From: Hysterangium stoloniferum
Lineage: Eukaryota > Basidiomycota > Agaricomycetes > Hysterangiales > Hysterangiaceae
Direction: 5' to 3'
DNA: 64,000 nt
Assembly (NCBI GenBank): GCA_015178975.1
Contig: WHVD01000128.1
Location: forward strand, 1 to 64,000
A program made the position numbers and the translations under genes. Positions within the stretch are counted from its first letter, which is position 1; every line of letters begins with the position of its first letter. Of the stretch, positions 9,780 to 21,744 are shown in pieces. Under the pieces are notes generated by a model. That model saw nothing but the letters and a program-made list of their open reading frames with translations, had not been told where the DNA came from and did no database searches.

Positions 9780-10035
9780 TGTTACGACTGGAATTCCTGC
9801 CGGACTCTGGGCACTAACTTATATGCACCCACACCCTATACACACCAATTGTCAGTTTACCAGAATTCCCACCAGACTCCATATGTCAGACTTGTCCACA
9901 TTCGACTTCATTACATCCTGTATCAGTCACCGGAATACCCGCCGGACTCCATCCCTGTCTATGTCTGACCTCATCCCATGCATCAGTCACTGGACCCCAC
10001 TTGGAAAACCCATCATCCCTCTAACTGAGCCCCAT
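9780..10035 (+). repeat. Truncated family-A LTR (first 256 bp)
   Basis: It starts TGTTACGACTGGAATTCC and follows the family-A LTR through the gagccccattccca segment, then homology stops. Many CpG sites are decayed to TpG or CpA. No partner LTR or coding region is attached. Confidence 0.85.
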
Positions 10036-12199
10036 TCCCAAACTCCAAGGTCTGGCATTTTTGGTCTGGGAGGTTGGGAGAATGTGTTCTAGGAGCAAGG
10101 GATGCTCTGAGGTTTGATTCAACACCAAAAGTACTGGATGAATTTTGCATCTAGTGGGCACAATGAGTGTGTTTTTGATTTTCAGATGGATTTTTGGATA
10201 GATTTTGTGTCAAGTGGGTCCATTTCTTTTGTGTTAAAAAGATGTTTAATTTTTGTTTGGTCTGTACAGATCTACTATGAGCTCTCAAGGACATGGAAAG
10301 TGGGCATGTTAGAACTTATACAGTAGTGTTGCACATCATTGATTCATCTCAACACTCAGCTAAGATGTACTTTACAGTAGCTTAGTCATACAACAAAAAA
10401 CTCTGTCTGTTTTCATTATACTGTCAACATCTTACCCAAAAGTTGACTCTTAAGCATGCCATGGAGTCTGGAGGAGATGTACAAAGGGCCTCAAAAAGGT
10501 TGTGCAAAACAGAGATGGAACTACATGATAATTATTCCAGACTAAACTACAAAGCAGAAGTTCCAGCAATGTATTCAGACCATCACTGAGCCATCCTGAT
10601 GAACTCTTCAACCCAACAATGCCATCCAATACTTACATCCCACACCCCCACAGTGCCCATCCCCAGCAGTCAATGGCAATCCTGCATTGTTTCACCAAAG
10701 CAATTCCATGATACAGGTTCCAGCCTGCTTTATCCCAAACAGATCCACAATCTCCCCAACATCATTCAATACCATACCCCCATGTTCTGCCATATCATCC
10801 AGTACCACCTATCTCCCACTCCACCCCCATCCTCCATATTCTCAGCCTGGTACATGGCTATTGGAATGTTCAAGCAAATTTGCATGAAAGCTTGTAAGAA
10901 TTGTACATCTGCCCAGCTCCACCTGAGTGTGCTCTTTGGTGTGTAGATCAAATTGACAGTGAAGTAACTGAACACAGACAGTGAGAGGGAAGGCAATACT
11001 GGGAGAAGGAATGATATGAAAGAATACATTTAGATTATCACACCAGTACTTACTTTCAAATGGTTCATGTTCTATGAGATTGAAATTTTTGATAATCATT
11101 CTAGACATTTCATGATTTTATAACAAGGTTCTACAAATACATGGTCATCTATAACCTCAATCAGTAATCAACACTACAACAAACATAGCAATAATATATC
11201 TTCCTGAGCTGGCCCTATAATCCATGAACCATTTTGAGTCCTTGCAATGCTCATCCCCACTGTCTGACATGTGTCCTGATCCCAGACTTTCCAAATTGCA
11301 CCAGTGCCAGCACTAACAATGGTGGAAACAAAGGATGAAAGGATATGTAGTACTTGGGTCTCTGGCCAGTAAGGATGTGATTATGTTGCACACAATGTGG
11401 CCAGTTGAGGTTCACACATTTTGATGTGTAGTAGGAGATGTGATAAGTTTGATATGACCTTCTGCATTGTGAAGGGTGTATGTTCAGTTCACCTGTCTGA
11501 CAAACTTGCAACACGACAGCCGTTGGTGGGTTAGATGGTTTGAAAGGCTAGAGGAAGTTTGTGGCCTAGCAGGAAGGTAAGGATGTGTTTCAGCACTTGG
11601 ACAGAACAAGATGTGACACAGGGCATTACCTATTTGAAGTTGGGGCCAGCAGTAAAGATGTATGAGATCTCAACGGAGAAGGATATCATATTTGCCAAGA
11701 ACAGCCTCGATAACGGCACTGTTGTTAAGGGGGATATGTTGCTTGTCGACCTTTCTGTAGCCACATTTGTAAACCAATGTTGTTCATTTTCATCAACTCG
11801 GCACTGGACAAGTGCTATCAGTCGAGTGCGTTATGCCAACTAAGGCCATACATCACGGGAAATATTGGCCCCCCTCATTTTGCAGGAGAGTCTGGGGAAA
11901 TATGTCCGGCAGCGCTTCCGAAGTGGTCACATTGCCTGTGAATGTCCAGCTGACACGCCGAGTGGTACCAATCGACTGAACCCTCAACCGCACATTTTGC
12001 ATCTGCTTTCAGTAAGCGGTCACAATAACGCCCTGCTGTCAGAGGTCACGTGATGCTGAGGACAGGGTTTCCGCTGTTTTTAGTCCTGTTTTTTTCACAC
12101 AAGCTGGGGAGGTGACTGGTCTTATTCTTCAGTTGATTAATTATTGAAACTGACTCTACCCTTTTCCCTCGCTGTTTATAGGGGGACATAAGTAACAGT
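10036..12199. other. Unassigned sequence, probably old repeats
   Basis: No open frame over 120 codons, no convincing spliced gene and no recognisable domain. Short open frames here have no clear codon structure. The sequence around 11559-11843 is open on the plus strand, but I do not recognise it. Confidence 0.5.
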
Positions 12200-13091
12200 G
12201 GTTGAGTGGCGTTTTGACAGTTACTGTATAAAAGAAGGTTTCCGGCGTCTACTCTTTGTTGCCTTTCTACCACCATCACTACATATAGTGCCACTGAGTC
12301 AAAATGTTCAACTGCCTCTTTGATATTTACACGTCACTTTATGGACGAGACAAGGTTCCATCCGTTAGTGCTATTTCGTATCTTCGATGGCTGAGTGGCT
12401 CAGGTGGCGTATCTGAATCCATAGCAACAGCAGGAGCACAATAAATTACCATATTTACCGGACATATCGAATCATAGCGGTGTAAATTTCTATTCCACAC
12501 GCCTATTTACACTCTCATTGACCGTGAACGAAACTGTAGGAATCCCCCGACAATGGAAACGACACAACAGCCGATTCATTGGACTCTGTGCGTCTGTTCA
12601 CTCTTGTACTCGAATACATCACTTAGATGTCTCACTATTTTATTTTTTCAGAACCTCTCATACGTCTCCCAAAGCGTTCGTCGTCACTTGGCTCCATGAC
12701 AGTTACCGCTTACATTTCATTGTAGTCCACACATTATCCTTCAAATGCTTTTGGGCACACCCATGCTAGGAACACTCTCTTCATACGGTACCCAGACTCA
12801 GATCCGTCAGTTATCAATAGCGTAGGTCATTATTATCCTATTAGTGAGATTGTTTGTCTGAATCCGCCTTGCAGTGGATGCAGCAGGTGGAGAACCCGAT
12901 GTAAGTCTTCACTTCTTAGCGGAATAGCATCTCCCTTACAGTCCTTCTTTGTGGCAGAACTCACGGTCATGCGTTTGATAGTTCTTCTCTGTCATACCTA
13001 GACAAGGTAAATGATAATTTGGTCCGATGTTCTCGCTTGCCAACACCTATTATCACAGTGCATTGAGACGTTAGAAGGGATAAAGTTGTAA
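12200..13091 (+). repeat. Arm 1 of an inverted duplication, with promoter-like TATA
   Basis: It contains actgtataaaag at about 12222, a pyrimidine-rich leader, and the first ATG (12303) opening a 46-codon frame. It is repeated in the same direction at 14945-15459 (with deletions) and in reverse at 15470-16235. Splice-like signals shared by the copies (ttttttcag/aacctc; gatgtaagtc; gacaaggtaaatg) and a shared short coding run (HAFDSSS-SYLDK) suggest an old spliced gene of unknown function. Confidence 0.75.
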
Positions 13092-13188
13092 GTATGATAT
13101 ATTTTCCACCTAACAACAATGCTAACTCCTTTTGACCTATACCAGGGTGAATAGGTTTACTTACGACAACACGCCTGCAAAGGAGCCA

Positions 13189-14019
13189 ATGCATCGCATG
13201 TTACCCCCCGGAAAGAGCATCCTCCGCAAGTCAACCACGTCTGAACCAACCGGGCGACATGCCTCCATCACCTCTCGTCGCCCTAAAATCGAGCCGTATT
13301 CAAAGCCTGATCGCTCCAGATTTACTTCTGGATCTCGATCTGCCAAAAAAGCGCGTTCCCGCCCCCTACTGCCTGAATCTCTCTCTGTGTCTTCTATCAA
13401 GCATATATCTGTGCGTAATCACAAGGGGGCCGCATCGCCTACCGCTTCCGCCCCTCAGCACCCCTGCACACCGTTGGCAGAGCCTCAGCCCAAGGACAGC
13501 GGAGAAAAAGCCATTTCGGAAATGACGTATGAGGAGCTTTGCTATGAGCTGTTCGACGGCCCAGATGATGACGACGATCAGGTGAAAGAAGCAGGGCCCT
13601 CTGGTGGCTTGTCTATTGCTCGTTGTGTTGCGAAAGGGAAGGGAGTCGATCCGAAAGAGAGATGCGGTAGTCTATCGCTAGAATCTGTATGTGTCATGAT
13701 TCTCGTCTGTTTCGTCATATGTTGATTAGCTTGTTAGTCTGATGATGAAGACGGTGCCGACGATCTCTTTCCTCATCGCCTCCACGGCCTCGAATATTAC
13801 GATTTATCAGAACTTATCACACCCGATTCAGGTTCCGATTCTGGAGCATCTGATGAGGACGTTGTCATGGTGGACGATCTTTCCTCCTCCGAGGCTCCAA
13901 TGGAAGTCACCGATGAAGACGGAGCATCTTACAGTTACAACTCCTGGCCTGGAGACTATACCTCTCCACTTTCCTTTTCGTCGTTCCGTGCGGCGGAGAT
14001 GATTCATGTTTGGAATTAA
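13189..14019 (+). CDS. Unrecognised two-exon protein, 259 aa, acidic C-terminal half
   Basis: The exons are 13189-13686 and 13738-14019, joined over a 51-bp intron (gtatgt...ttgttag) in phase 0. The frame is open upstream to 13132 but without an ATG, so I chose the ATG at 13189. The N-terminal third is basic and Ser/Arg-rich (GKSILRKSTTSE, GSRSAKKARSR). The remainder is acidic (YELFDGPDDDDDQ; ITPDSGSDSGASDED; MVDDLSSSEAPMEV) and ends in AAEMIHVWN. There is no signal peptide or membrane segment. I do not recognise a domain; a disordered nuclear protein would fit the composition. The second half of exon 2 is duplicated at 16405-16610. The gene sits between inverted duplication arms and may belong to a mobile unit. 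Confidence 0.6.
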
Positions 14020-14495
14020 AGGTGTGTCACTCGTTACTTTCCTCTTGCCGGCCTGGGTTTTTAACTGTAAGGACCACCACTAGCTTTCCGTTTCCTTATT
14101 CTACGTCTATGCCCCTTTCCAGTATCTTTTTCTTCTTTCATAATCTTGTTTCATTTCTCAAAATCATCTCTGTGCGTGCGGAAACTAGTAGTTGGGCCTA
14201 GTTGATACCCATTGGTAATCAATGGACGATCACACTATCTGGCCTTGGTGTAAGCCTTCACTTTTTTTGCAGCTATTTGGTATTGATTGAGAGTTTAACC
14301 GGATTTAGCCGAGATCTGCGATTATTTTGGAGATTGTTGGTCCTCTGTGAAATCTCGGGCCAAGTTGGTTCACGCTACTATTTACTCCGCTGACTGTACT
14401 AGCATATTGTGTCATATTGGTTTGCCGCTCGCAGATATACTTTACAAAACGTCATTGAACTGAAAAAAAATAAGTGAACATCACAACAGATCACT
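13826..14495 (+). repeat. Duplicated segment: 3' part of the gene plus downstream module
   Basis: This segment recurs in the same direction at 16405-17075. Its second half (from about 14178, gaaactagtagttggg) is also repeated at 16237-16405. The copies differ by scattered substitutions and small indels. Confidence 0.85.
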
Positions 14496-14496
14496 A

Positions 14497-14849
14497 TCAT
14501 TCACCGGGAAAAGCCCTTGCTCCAAAAATTTTTAGGATCCTCAGTAGGCTTATTTTATGTAAACTCCGCCAATCACTCATTGGATCCTTAACCGACCAAC
14601 ATGTGATTGGCGGGTTTAGAATCCAACGAACTTTTGGATCCTTAAAAGATCCATAACCGAGTTAAAATCGGTTAAGGATCTAACATGTGATTGCAGGGTT
14701 TACAATCCAATAAACTTTAGGATCCTCAAAAGATCCCTAATCAATTTTAACTCTTATAAGGATTCAATGGATGACTATTGGAGCTTATATGAAATACGGC
14801 CTTATTAAGAATCCTAAAATTTTTTGGAGAGGGGGGTTATCCCGGTGAT
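14497..14849. mobile_element. MITE of Tc1/mariner type, about 350 bp
   Basis: Terminal inverted repeats of about 40 bp: left tcaccgggaaaag then ctccaaaaatttttagga; right end is the reverse complement with few changes. Both ends are next to TA (14495-14496 and 14850-14851), consistent with a TA target duplication. The interior has no coding frame and contains smaller internal repeats (acatgtgattg, ggatccttaa). It lies between the duplicated gene module and arm copy 2. Confidence 0.7.
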
Positions 14850-14944
14850 TAATGCTCTTTGTTCGCGTCCTCCTTATATCATTGATAATCGCAGAGTAAA
14901 TTTAACTCACCTGTATTGAATTTTTGGGATTGCGAACATCAGGA

Positions 14945-15459
14945 ACACTGGGAGTGGTACTTACTGTATAAAAGCAGGTTTTCGGGGTCCACCTGACTCT
15001 TTGTTGTCTCCCTACCACCATCACTTGGACTCTGTGCGTCTGTTCACTCTTGTACCCGGATACATATCACTTAGATGTCTCACTATGTTATTTTTTCAGA
15101 ACCTCTCATACGTCTCCCAAAACGTCCGTCGTCACTTGGCTCGATGACAGTTACCGTTTACATTTCATTGTAGTCCACACATTATCCTTTGAATGCCTTT
15201 GGGCACACTCATGCTCAGAACACTCTCCATGCAGTACCCAGACTCAGATCCATCAGTTATCAATAGCGTATGTCATTATTATCCTATTAGTGAGATCGTG
15301 CGTCTGAATCCGCCTTGCAGTGGACGCAAATCACGGTCATGCGTTTGATAGTTCTTCTCCGTCATACCTAGACAAGGTAAATGATAATTTGGTCCGATGT
15401 TCTCGCCTACCTACATCTATTATCCCAGTGTATTGAGACAGTAGAAGGGATAAAGTTGT
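14945..15459 (+). repeat. Direct copy of arm 1 with internal deletions
   Basis: It matches 12210-13091 but lacks the segment equivalent to about 12288-12575 and a stretch near 12885-12958. It keeps the actgtataaaag box and the run tttgatagttcttctccgtc. Confidence 0.85.
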
Positions 15460-15469
15460 AAGTACTCGC

Positions 15470-16235
15470 TTACCTACATCGGACCAAATTATCATTTACC
15501 TTGTCTAGGTATGACGGAGAAGAACTATCAAACGCATGACCGTGAGTTATGCCACAAGGAAGGACTGTAAAGGAGATGCTATTCCGCTAAGAAATGAAGA
15601 CTTACATATACGGATTCTCCACCCGCTGCGTCCACTGCAAGGCGGATTCAGACGAACGACCTCACTAATTGGATAATAATGACACGCTATCGACAACTGA
15701 TGGATCTGAGTCTGGGTACTGCATGAGGAGAATGTTCCAAGTAAGGGTGTGTCCAAAAGCATTTGAAGGATAATGTATGGACTACAATGAAACGTCGAGC
15801 AATACACCGTGGTCCTATCAACCTGTGCGACCCGGACCCAGTGAGCCTATTTAACGACAGGCTTTCAACGTATGAGAGGTTCTGAAAAGATAACATAGTG
15901 AGAGATCTAAGTAATATGTATCCGGATACAAGAGTGAACAGACGCATGGAGTCTGAATCGACTGTTGTGTTGTTTCTAGTGCCGGGGGATTCCTACAATT
16001 TCGTTCACGGTCAATGAGAGCGTAAATAAGCGTGTGGAATAGAAATTTACGCCGCTATAATTCGATAAGTCCGGTAAATATGGCAATTTATTTTGCTCTT
16101 GCTATGAATTCAGATATGCTACCTGAGCCACTCCGCCAAGATACGAAATAGCACTAACGAAATGGAACATTCTCTTCTCCAGAAAGTCATGTGTAAAGAT
16201 CACGAAAATAGTTGAACATTTTCGACTCAGTGGCC
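15470..16235 (-). repeat. Inverted copy of arm 1
   Basis: It is the reverse complement of about 12310-13060. The junction with the direct copy at 15335-15545 makes a long near-palindrome (about 70-bp stems around a loop of about 60 bp). It contains a truncated short repeat (15800-15866) of the TG...CA family found at 19734-19903. Confidence 0.85.
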
Positions 16236-16236
16236 A

Positions 16237-17075
16237 GAAACTAGTAGTTGGAGTTGATACCCATTGTTAATCAATGGATGATCATACGATCTGACCTTGG
16301 TGTAAGTCTTCATTTTTTTGCAGCGACTTGGTATTGATTGAAATTTTAGCGGGATTTAGCCGAGCTCTGCGATTACTTTGGAGATCGGTGGTCCTCTGTG
16401 AAATCTCGGATTCCGGTTCCGATTCTAGCGCATCTGATGAAGACGTTTTCATGGTGGACGATCTTTCATCCTCCGAGGCTCCAATGGAGGTCACCGAGGA
16501 AAATGAAGCATCTGACAACTACAATTCTTGGCCTAGAGACTATACCTCTTCATTTTCCTTTTCGTCGTTCCATGCGGCGGAGATGATTCAGGTTTGGAAT
16601 TAAAGGTTGTGTCACTCGTTACTTTCGTCTTGCTGGCCTGGGTTTTTCATTGTAGGGACCACCCACTAGCTTTCCGTCTCCTTATTCTACGTCTATCCCC
16701 CTTTCCAGTATCTTTTTCTCCTTTCATAATCTTGTTTCATTTCTGAAAATCATCTCTGTGTGTGCGGAAACTAGTAGTTGGGCCTAGTTGATACCCATTG
16801 TTAATCAATGGATGATCACACTATCTGGCCTTGGTGTAAGTCTTCATTTTTTGCAACTACTTGGTATTGATTGAAAGTTTAGCAGGATTTAGTCGAGATT
16901 TGCGATTATTTGGAGATCTGTGAATTCAATCTCGGGGCAACTTGGTTCATGCTACTATTTACTCCGCTGACTGTACTAGCATATTGTGTCATATTGGTTT
17001 GCCGCTCGTAGATAAACGTCATTGAAATAAACAGAAATAAGTGAATATCACAACAGATTACTACTTTTTTGTTCG
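16237..17075 (+). pseudogene. Fragment of the 13189-14019 gene with flanking modules
   Basis: A copy of the downstream module (16237-16405) is joined directly to the middle of exon 2 (16405-16610: SGSDSSASDEDVFMVDD to AAEMIQVWN and stop). The normal downstream sequence and the module follow again (to 17075). Promoter and exon 1 are absent. The join falls where both partners read atctcgg or gattc, a short shared sequence. Confidence 0.7.
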
Positions 17076-17569
17076 CATCGTCCGTACACCAGCGTTACCA
17101 CTGCCTCAACAGTACCTTGCGTAGGGACTGCTCAATCCAATGCCTGAATTGACAAGTAGTGCAGCCCGTCGTTATAGTTCACGCCCTAAATTGACTTCTA
17201 TAAAGATCAAATATCACGATAATTACATGTATTACAGTCGTTACCCCACCTTCTCTCACCTCTCAACCATCGAGAGACGAGTACTAATATTTGGTGGGGA
17301 TGATGTGAAACTACGCAGGAGTCAGGTAGAGGGCTCTAGAGGCTTAATAGTTCCGTAAATGCATCATTCGCTTGGCGTCTCACAACGAACGTTTGCCGTC
17401 GGTCATGCGGCTTGGAGTAGGGCGGGGGCGATGGGGTGTCTTTCTCGTACGGCCAGATCATTTCAAGAGTTTAGATAGCTAGTTTGGCCTTCAAGCTTCC
17501 AAATCAAACATTCCTTAAAGTATATAATATTTACAATGTTAAACGGCTGTTCATGCGAACGATTCAAAA
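17076..17569. other. Intergenic, 3' side of the lysozyme gene
   Basis: There is one open frame of 72 codons on the plus strand (17140-17358), without a recognisable domain. I would not call it a gene. Confidence 0.4.
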
Positions 17570-18493
17570 TTAACTCTGAAAGACACTGAGATCGAACGAC
17601 CCAGACGCAGAAACGTCTGTATATTGGTGACCGACAGGTGCGGTCCATCTTAAAACCAAACAAATAAATACAATCGTCAGATATATGACCAATTTCATAG
17701 ACGGTGAATACACTTGCCCTCCAAAGGGTGAACTAAACGTGAGTGTCTGAATGGAAATTGGTGAGGATCTGACAAAGGGCGGAAGCTAGGAGACTGCGTA
17801 CCTCCACATTATTGAAATTTGCAAACCACAAGGGTGCCGAGTTGTCCAAAACTACTGATTCAGATCCAAAAATATCTCCCCATTCCTACAAATACAAGAA
17901 GAATTTAAATTAGTCCATCAAGATATGCTGCCACAGGTCGCATTTACACCAGGGCTGCTGTATATCCCAAAATTAAACCCTGAAGCCTCTATGGCAGAGA
18001 TGATTTCTCGGGCTTGAGCGAGATTACCAGAAGTCCCGTAATTCCACTGTATAATATTGAGACGCATATGGCACGGATTTTCTGGCTGTGGATGAAACTC
18101 GCTCACGTTATCACATACTGGGTCGACTTCCAAATCGATCCAAATCCTCCCAATGGCCATGGAGTGGGCATTGAAAGTAGCACCCAGCTCCGCAATCTGT
18201 GTTGCGTAAGACTTACAAGCATTGTTCACGCCCGAGCAAGGAAACCAATACGTGTCAATGTTGGTATAGCCAGCAGCACGGGCGTTATTATATGCTCCAA
18301 CGAAGTTGGGGTCGACTTGGCCACCTATGCCGCAAGCCTCTTGATATCCACGAAGGACGGCCTTCGTGAAACCTTCACCCAGTGCCGTGGAAAACGTTCC
18401 CTCCGATACCAGCGTTGAGGAATCGACAGCAAAAATGAGTGCAAGAGAGGATGTTGTGAGAGTCGCGAGGGCGAATAGCACGGAACGGATCAT
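17570..18493 (-). CDS. Secreted GH25-type lysozyme, 227 aa, five exons
   Basis: Predicted exons on the minus strand: 18493-18107, 18046-17948, 17885-17802, 17746-17712 and 17648-17570. The first intron (60 bp, gtgagc...tacag) is a multiple of three without stops and would be missed by an ORF search. The start at 18493 gives a hydrophobic signal peptide (MIRSVLFALATLTTSSLAL). The mature protein begins with VDSSTLVSEG, followed by a YWFPCSG stretch and IWIDLE (Asp120, Glu122, the likely catalytic D-x-E of the family). Then come CDN/WNYGTSGNLAQA, FGIYSSPG/EWGDIFGS, APLWFANF, SPFGGQVW, and HQYTDVSASGSFDLSVF before the stop. This is the fungal and nematode-type GH25 pattern, cleaving peptidoglycan outside the cell. 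The exon 3-5 joins are inferred from family conservation. Confidence 0.88.
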
Positions 18494-19733
18494 GGTGTCG
18501 AGGTATGGATATACCACAGAACAACGTCTTTAATGTTAGAAGGGTTTTATAAGTCATGAAATTCAATTTATCCTGGGGACCGACGTGCTTAATGAGTCAG
18601 ACCACTTAAATATATCCCTGGTATCGACATGCTTACTTTGTCTAACCAGGCGTACTAGGTGAACGTCAGGTGGGAAATTGAGACGTCCTCCATATGGAAC
18701 CGGATCCACGAGCTTCATTTGTGGTAAATAAAGCAATTGAAGGAGTGACAAATTGAGAAGTGAACTATTTCCAGTCTAAAATCCATGTGATGCAAAAACA
18801 ATGTACCAACGAGATTGTGAAGCAATATCTAACCCTGCACATGAGGAAACGTGTATACGACTCAAAAAAGGATGAAATACGCACGCTAGATAGGAACATG
18901 TACCTCGGTGTACAGCCTGGGACGAATCATCGGTGCAAAGTATATTTAACTTCTGAACCCATATGATATTGGTCAAGAGTTAAATATGGAAAACTTGGAA
19001 TCATATCGGCCTGCTAACGCTGATATTATATATACATATAAGGTAATCATCATCTGTAAACTAAATATACGTTGGCGTCACCTTCATTGACCACGCAATA
19101 GGTATGGATAGAAGGGCTGGTTCTGCATTGGAATTGCCAGTGGTACAAAACTGAGGATCTGCCTTTTCGAGGATGAAAATCGTTTCAATTTAATCTCGTA
19201 AATCTCATTGCATCGGCTGTATGTGGCATGTGAATATATATATATCGGAGCTTACGATTTATAGCCATGATCTAATAAATAACAGCACTTCCTGACTCTA
19301 ACAACCGTGACACAAGGAGCCACGAAGGAGAATCGATAGATCATGCTCAACATTACAATCTTATCAATAATTATGGTGTAAGGATTCAACGTATATTTCT
19401 TTTCTATTCTGGAGCTCTTCGAGAAGGGCCAAGTAGCCATCCACTCGCTCAACACTAACTAGGGTTCAACTGGCTCGTTCTAGGCAGGTAGGGTAATGGT
19501 ATAGAAACAGAAATTCGGACATGTAGATATTTAACTATATATCACTCCTCATAGAACCTCCACTCAATGAAATTCATTGCGCACAGTAGTTAGACCACTA
19601 GCTAGGGCCCTTTTCACCTTTGAAGGAACTTTTTCCAGGTGCTCTTCACCTGCTTTAGTGGTATAACACATCTCGTGTATTTAGTTTGATCCGTTGTCAG
19701 GAAAACGAGTTTTGTACGTCTCGCTACCGTATG
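18494..19733. other. Intergenic, promoter side of the lysozyme gene
   Basis: No gene recognised. The sequence is AT-rich with short open frames only. Confidence 0.5.
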
Positions 19734-19903
19734 TGAAAGCTTGTCGTCACATAGGCTCACTGGGCCCGGGTCGCACATATTGATAAAACCACGATGTATT
19801 GCTCGATGAACTAGTGCACGGTATACATGGTGGGCAGCAGGAAAAACAGATGATTATGAAAGTAAATAAAGTCCACTGGTATGCCTGGGATGCCAGGCTT
19901 ACA
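19734..19903 (-). repeat. Short TG...CA repeat (TRIM/SMART-like), copy 1
   Basis: This copy is 170 bp. On the element strand it begins TGTAAGCCTGG and ends GCTTTCA. Flanks are gtatg (19729-19733) and gtatt (19904-19908), a nearly perfect 5-bp target duplication. It shares the core GAGCAATACA-CGTGGT with copies at 44291, 56747 and 62816 and with a fragment at 15800. Confidence 0.75.
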
Positions 19904-20339
19904 GTATTTATCCATCTAGTTTTGACTTTGTTCTCATTCATATTTCTTGGGACTTGGCTTCATGTAGGTGCTGCACCCCCAAGCAATTGTCAAGTCCAAT
20001 TTCAGATGGGAGGACATGGGGAACTTGTGGAGTCCAGTAATATGTAAAGAGGTAGAGATAGGAAACCCAGGGTTCCATGAATATGCTATGTCTCAGTCAG
20101 AGGGTCTGCAGGCTCCAGGAAAATGCTGGCATAATGGTACTAGGATGAGCAGGTAGAATACTAGGTTGGTGCTAAGTTGATTCTCTGATAGATTGTGAGT
20201 ACAGACATATGCTAGACTATATAGAACTAGAGATTATTGTACTACTTATCTGATAAAAAGTGGAAATGGGGGAACAAGAAACAAGGCAGAGTTGACCATA
20301 CTAAGACCAAGGGTTGAGACAGAATATGGACAAACACAG

Positions 20340-21307
20340 GGGCATAATAAACCACTTACTCTTTTTTTGACTTGGAAGCTGGTTTCTCTTTTGATGTGGA
20401 TGCCATGGGGGAAGTGTTGGCTGTGTGAGCTTTGGAAGCATTGGCTTTCACTACCAGGCATTCTGGGACATCATGACCAGGTGTTCCACACAAGAGACAA
20501 AGGCTAGTGCCCATGCATCACTGTCTTTCTTGTGGGGTGATTTACTGTCAGTTTGCCTGTGAGGTCAGGTTTTCTGGTCATTTGCTGTTTACCAGATTGC
20601 TGACCTTTGTTGCTATTGCTAGAGTTGTCATTGTTGGAAGACTCTTTATCATTCTTCTGGTCAGATTGCATGGAGTTCAATTTACTTGTAGATGAGTTGT
20701 TGTTGCTGGATTTATTTACTGTGGACTTGTTGGTTTGATCCATGGGAGTCTCATGGGCAATTTCTATGCAACATTCCCAACAGTGTACATCTGTATTCTG
20801 GATCTTGAGGTGCATATGGGACAATTTTGGTTTGCCATCTTCACCTTTCAAGACTTCATTTTGAGGTGAGATGGCAAACTGGAATAAAATTGATGACAGA
20901 GTGTGGAATTGCCCTATTGGCAATGCACTGTGAGATTGTTGAACTGTATAGTCTGTGATGTGTTGATTGTCCTTCATGCAAAAGATTAGTGAGGCTATTC
21001 TTGGCTTCTCTGGTTGGGTCATACAGGCCAAAATTAGTTTCCATTTTCTCAACAAACACATCCCAGTTGTGAAGCCAATTTGGTTCCTCTGGGGTGAGTC
21101 CACTGAATTCCAGTTGAAGCTATTTTAATGCAGATCCTGAGAGGTAAGAGAGTGCATAGTTGACTTTTTGGGAGTCTGTGGTGAATGTGGCTGGTCTGTC
21201 ATGGAAATTGAAATGACACTGCATGAGGAAGGTTGTCGGTTCATTGGGATTCAAGCCAGTGAAAAGTTCTGGTGCATTGACTTTGGATGACATAGGTTCC
21301 TGGTCAT
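20340..21307 (-). pseudogene. Gag remnant
   Basis: Segments such as KVNAPELFTGLNPNEP, KVNYALSYLSGSALK, ETNFGLYDPTREAKNSL and HITDYTVQ align in order with the intact gag at 4978-6270, in several frames with stops. The Asn/Ser-rich linker is kept. Confidence 0.9.
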
Positions 21308-21744
21308 CCTCCAGAATCTGGATGTAGAGATACCCATCCATCCTTCCATCAATCTTGGATGCATACCCCCTCTCTCACAGCATGCACCCTCACACCACCA
21401 AACTTCACCAGCCCCTCCCCTGCCCTTTTCCACACTCACTTTCTACCATCTAACCACAGCCTATTGATTTTTGTCCCATCATACAACACTACATTCTTCC
21501 AGTCCTCCACAGCCCAATCTTGATGTACCAAAACAAAGTTGATCCTCTCCTTCCTATGCTTCTGGGAAAGAAGAGGCCTTTTCTTCATTATCATAGGCTT
21601 CATCCTAGCTGCCTTGAGTCCACAATACACTGTTTGAGGATGGAGTGACTGGTTAGTGATAGTGAAAAGTTCCTTTGTTGTATCTACAGCTATATCAGCC
21701 TTTTCAGAGCTAGTAGGACATTGTGAAAAATGGATGTTGGCCAT
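21308..21744 (-). pseudogene. Tc1/mariner transposase fragment fused to gag remnant
   Basis: A frame from 21744 reads LSQKHRKERINFVLVHQDW, then EDWKNVVLYDGTKINR and WLDGRK. After shifts it reads KIDGRMDGYLYIQILEDD. These are the pieces around the first catalytic Asp and beyond of Tc1/IS630 transposases (the usual W-SDETK-N is decayed to YDGTKIN). The frame runs straight into gag (QEPMSSKVNAPE) at about 21308. The N-terminal HTH and C-terminal catalytic parts are missing. Confidence 0.8.

Noticed and set aside
12380-12475. tRNA gene or tRNA-derived SINE in the duplicated arm (tggctgagtgg, then tcgaatc)
   Set aside because: The box A-like string lies within a plausible open frame from the ATG at 12303, the box B-like string is poor and about 80 nt away, and no cloverleaf pairs.
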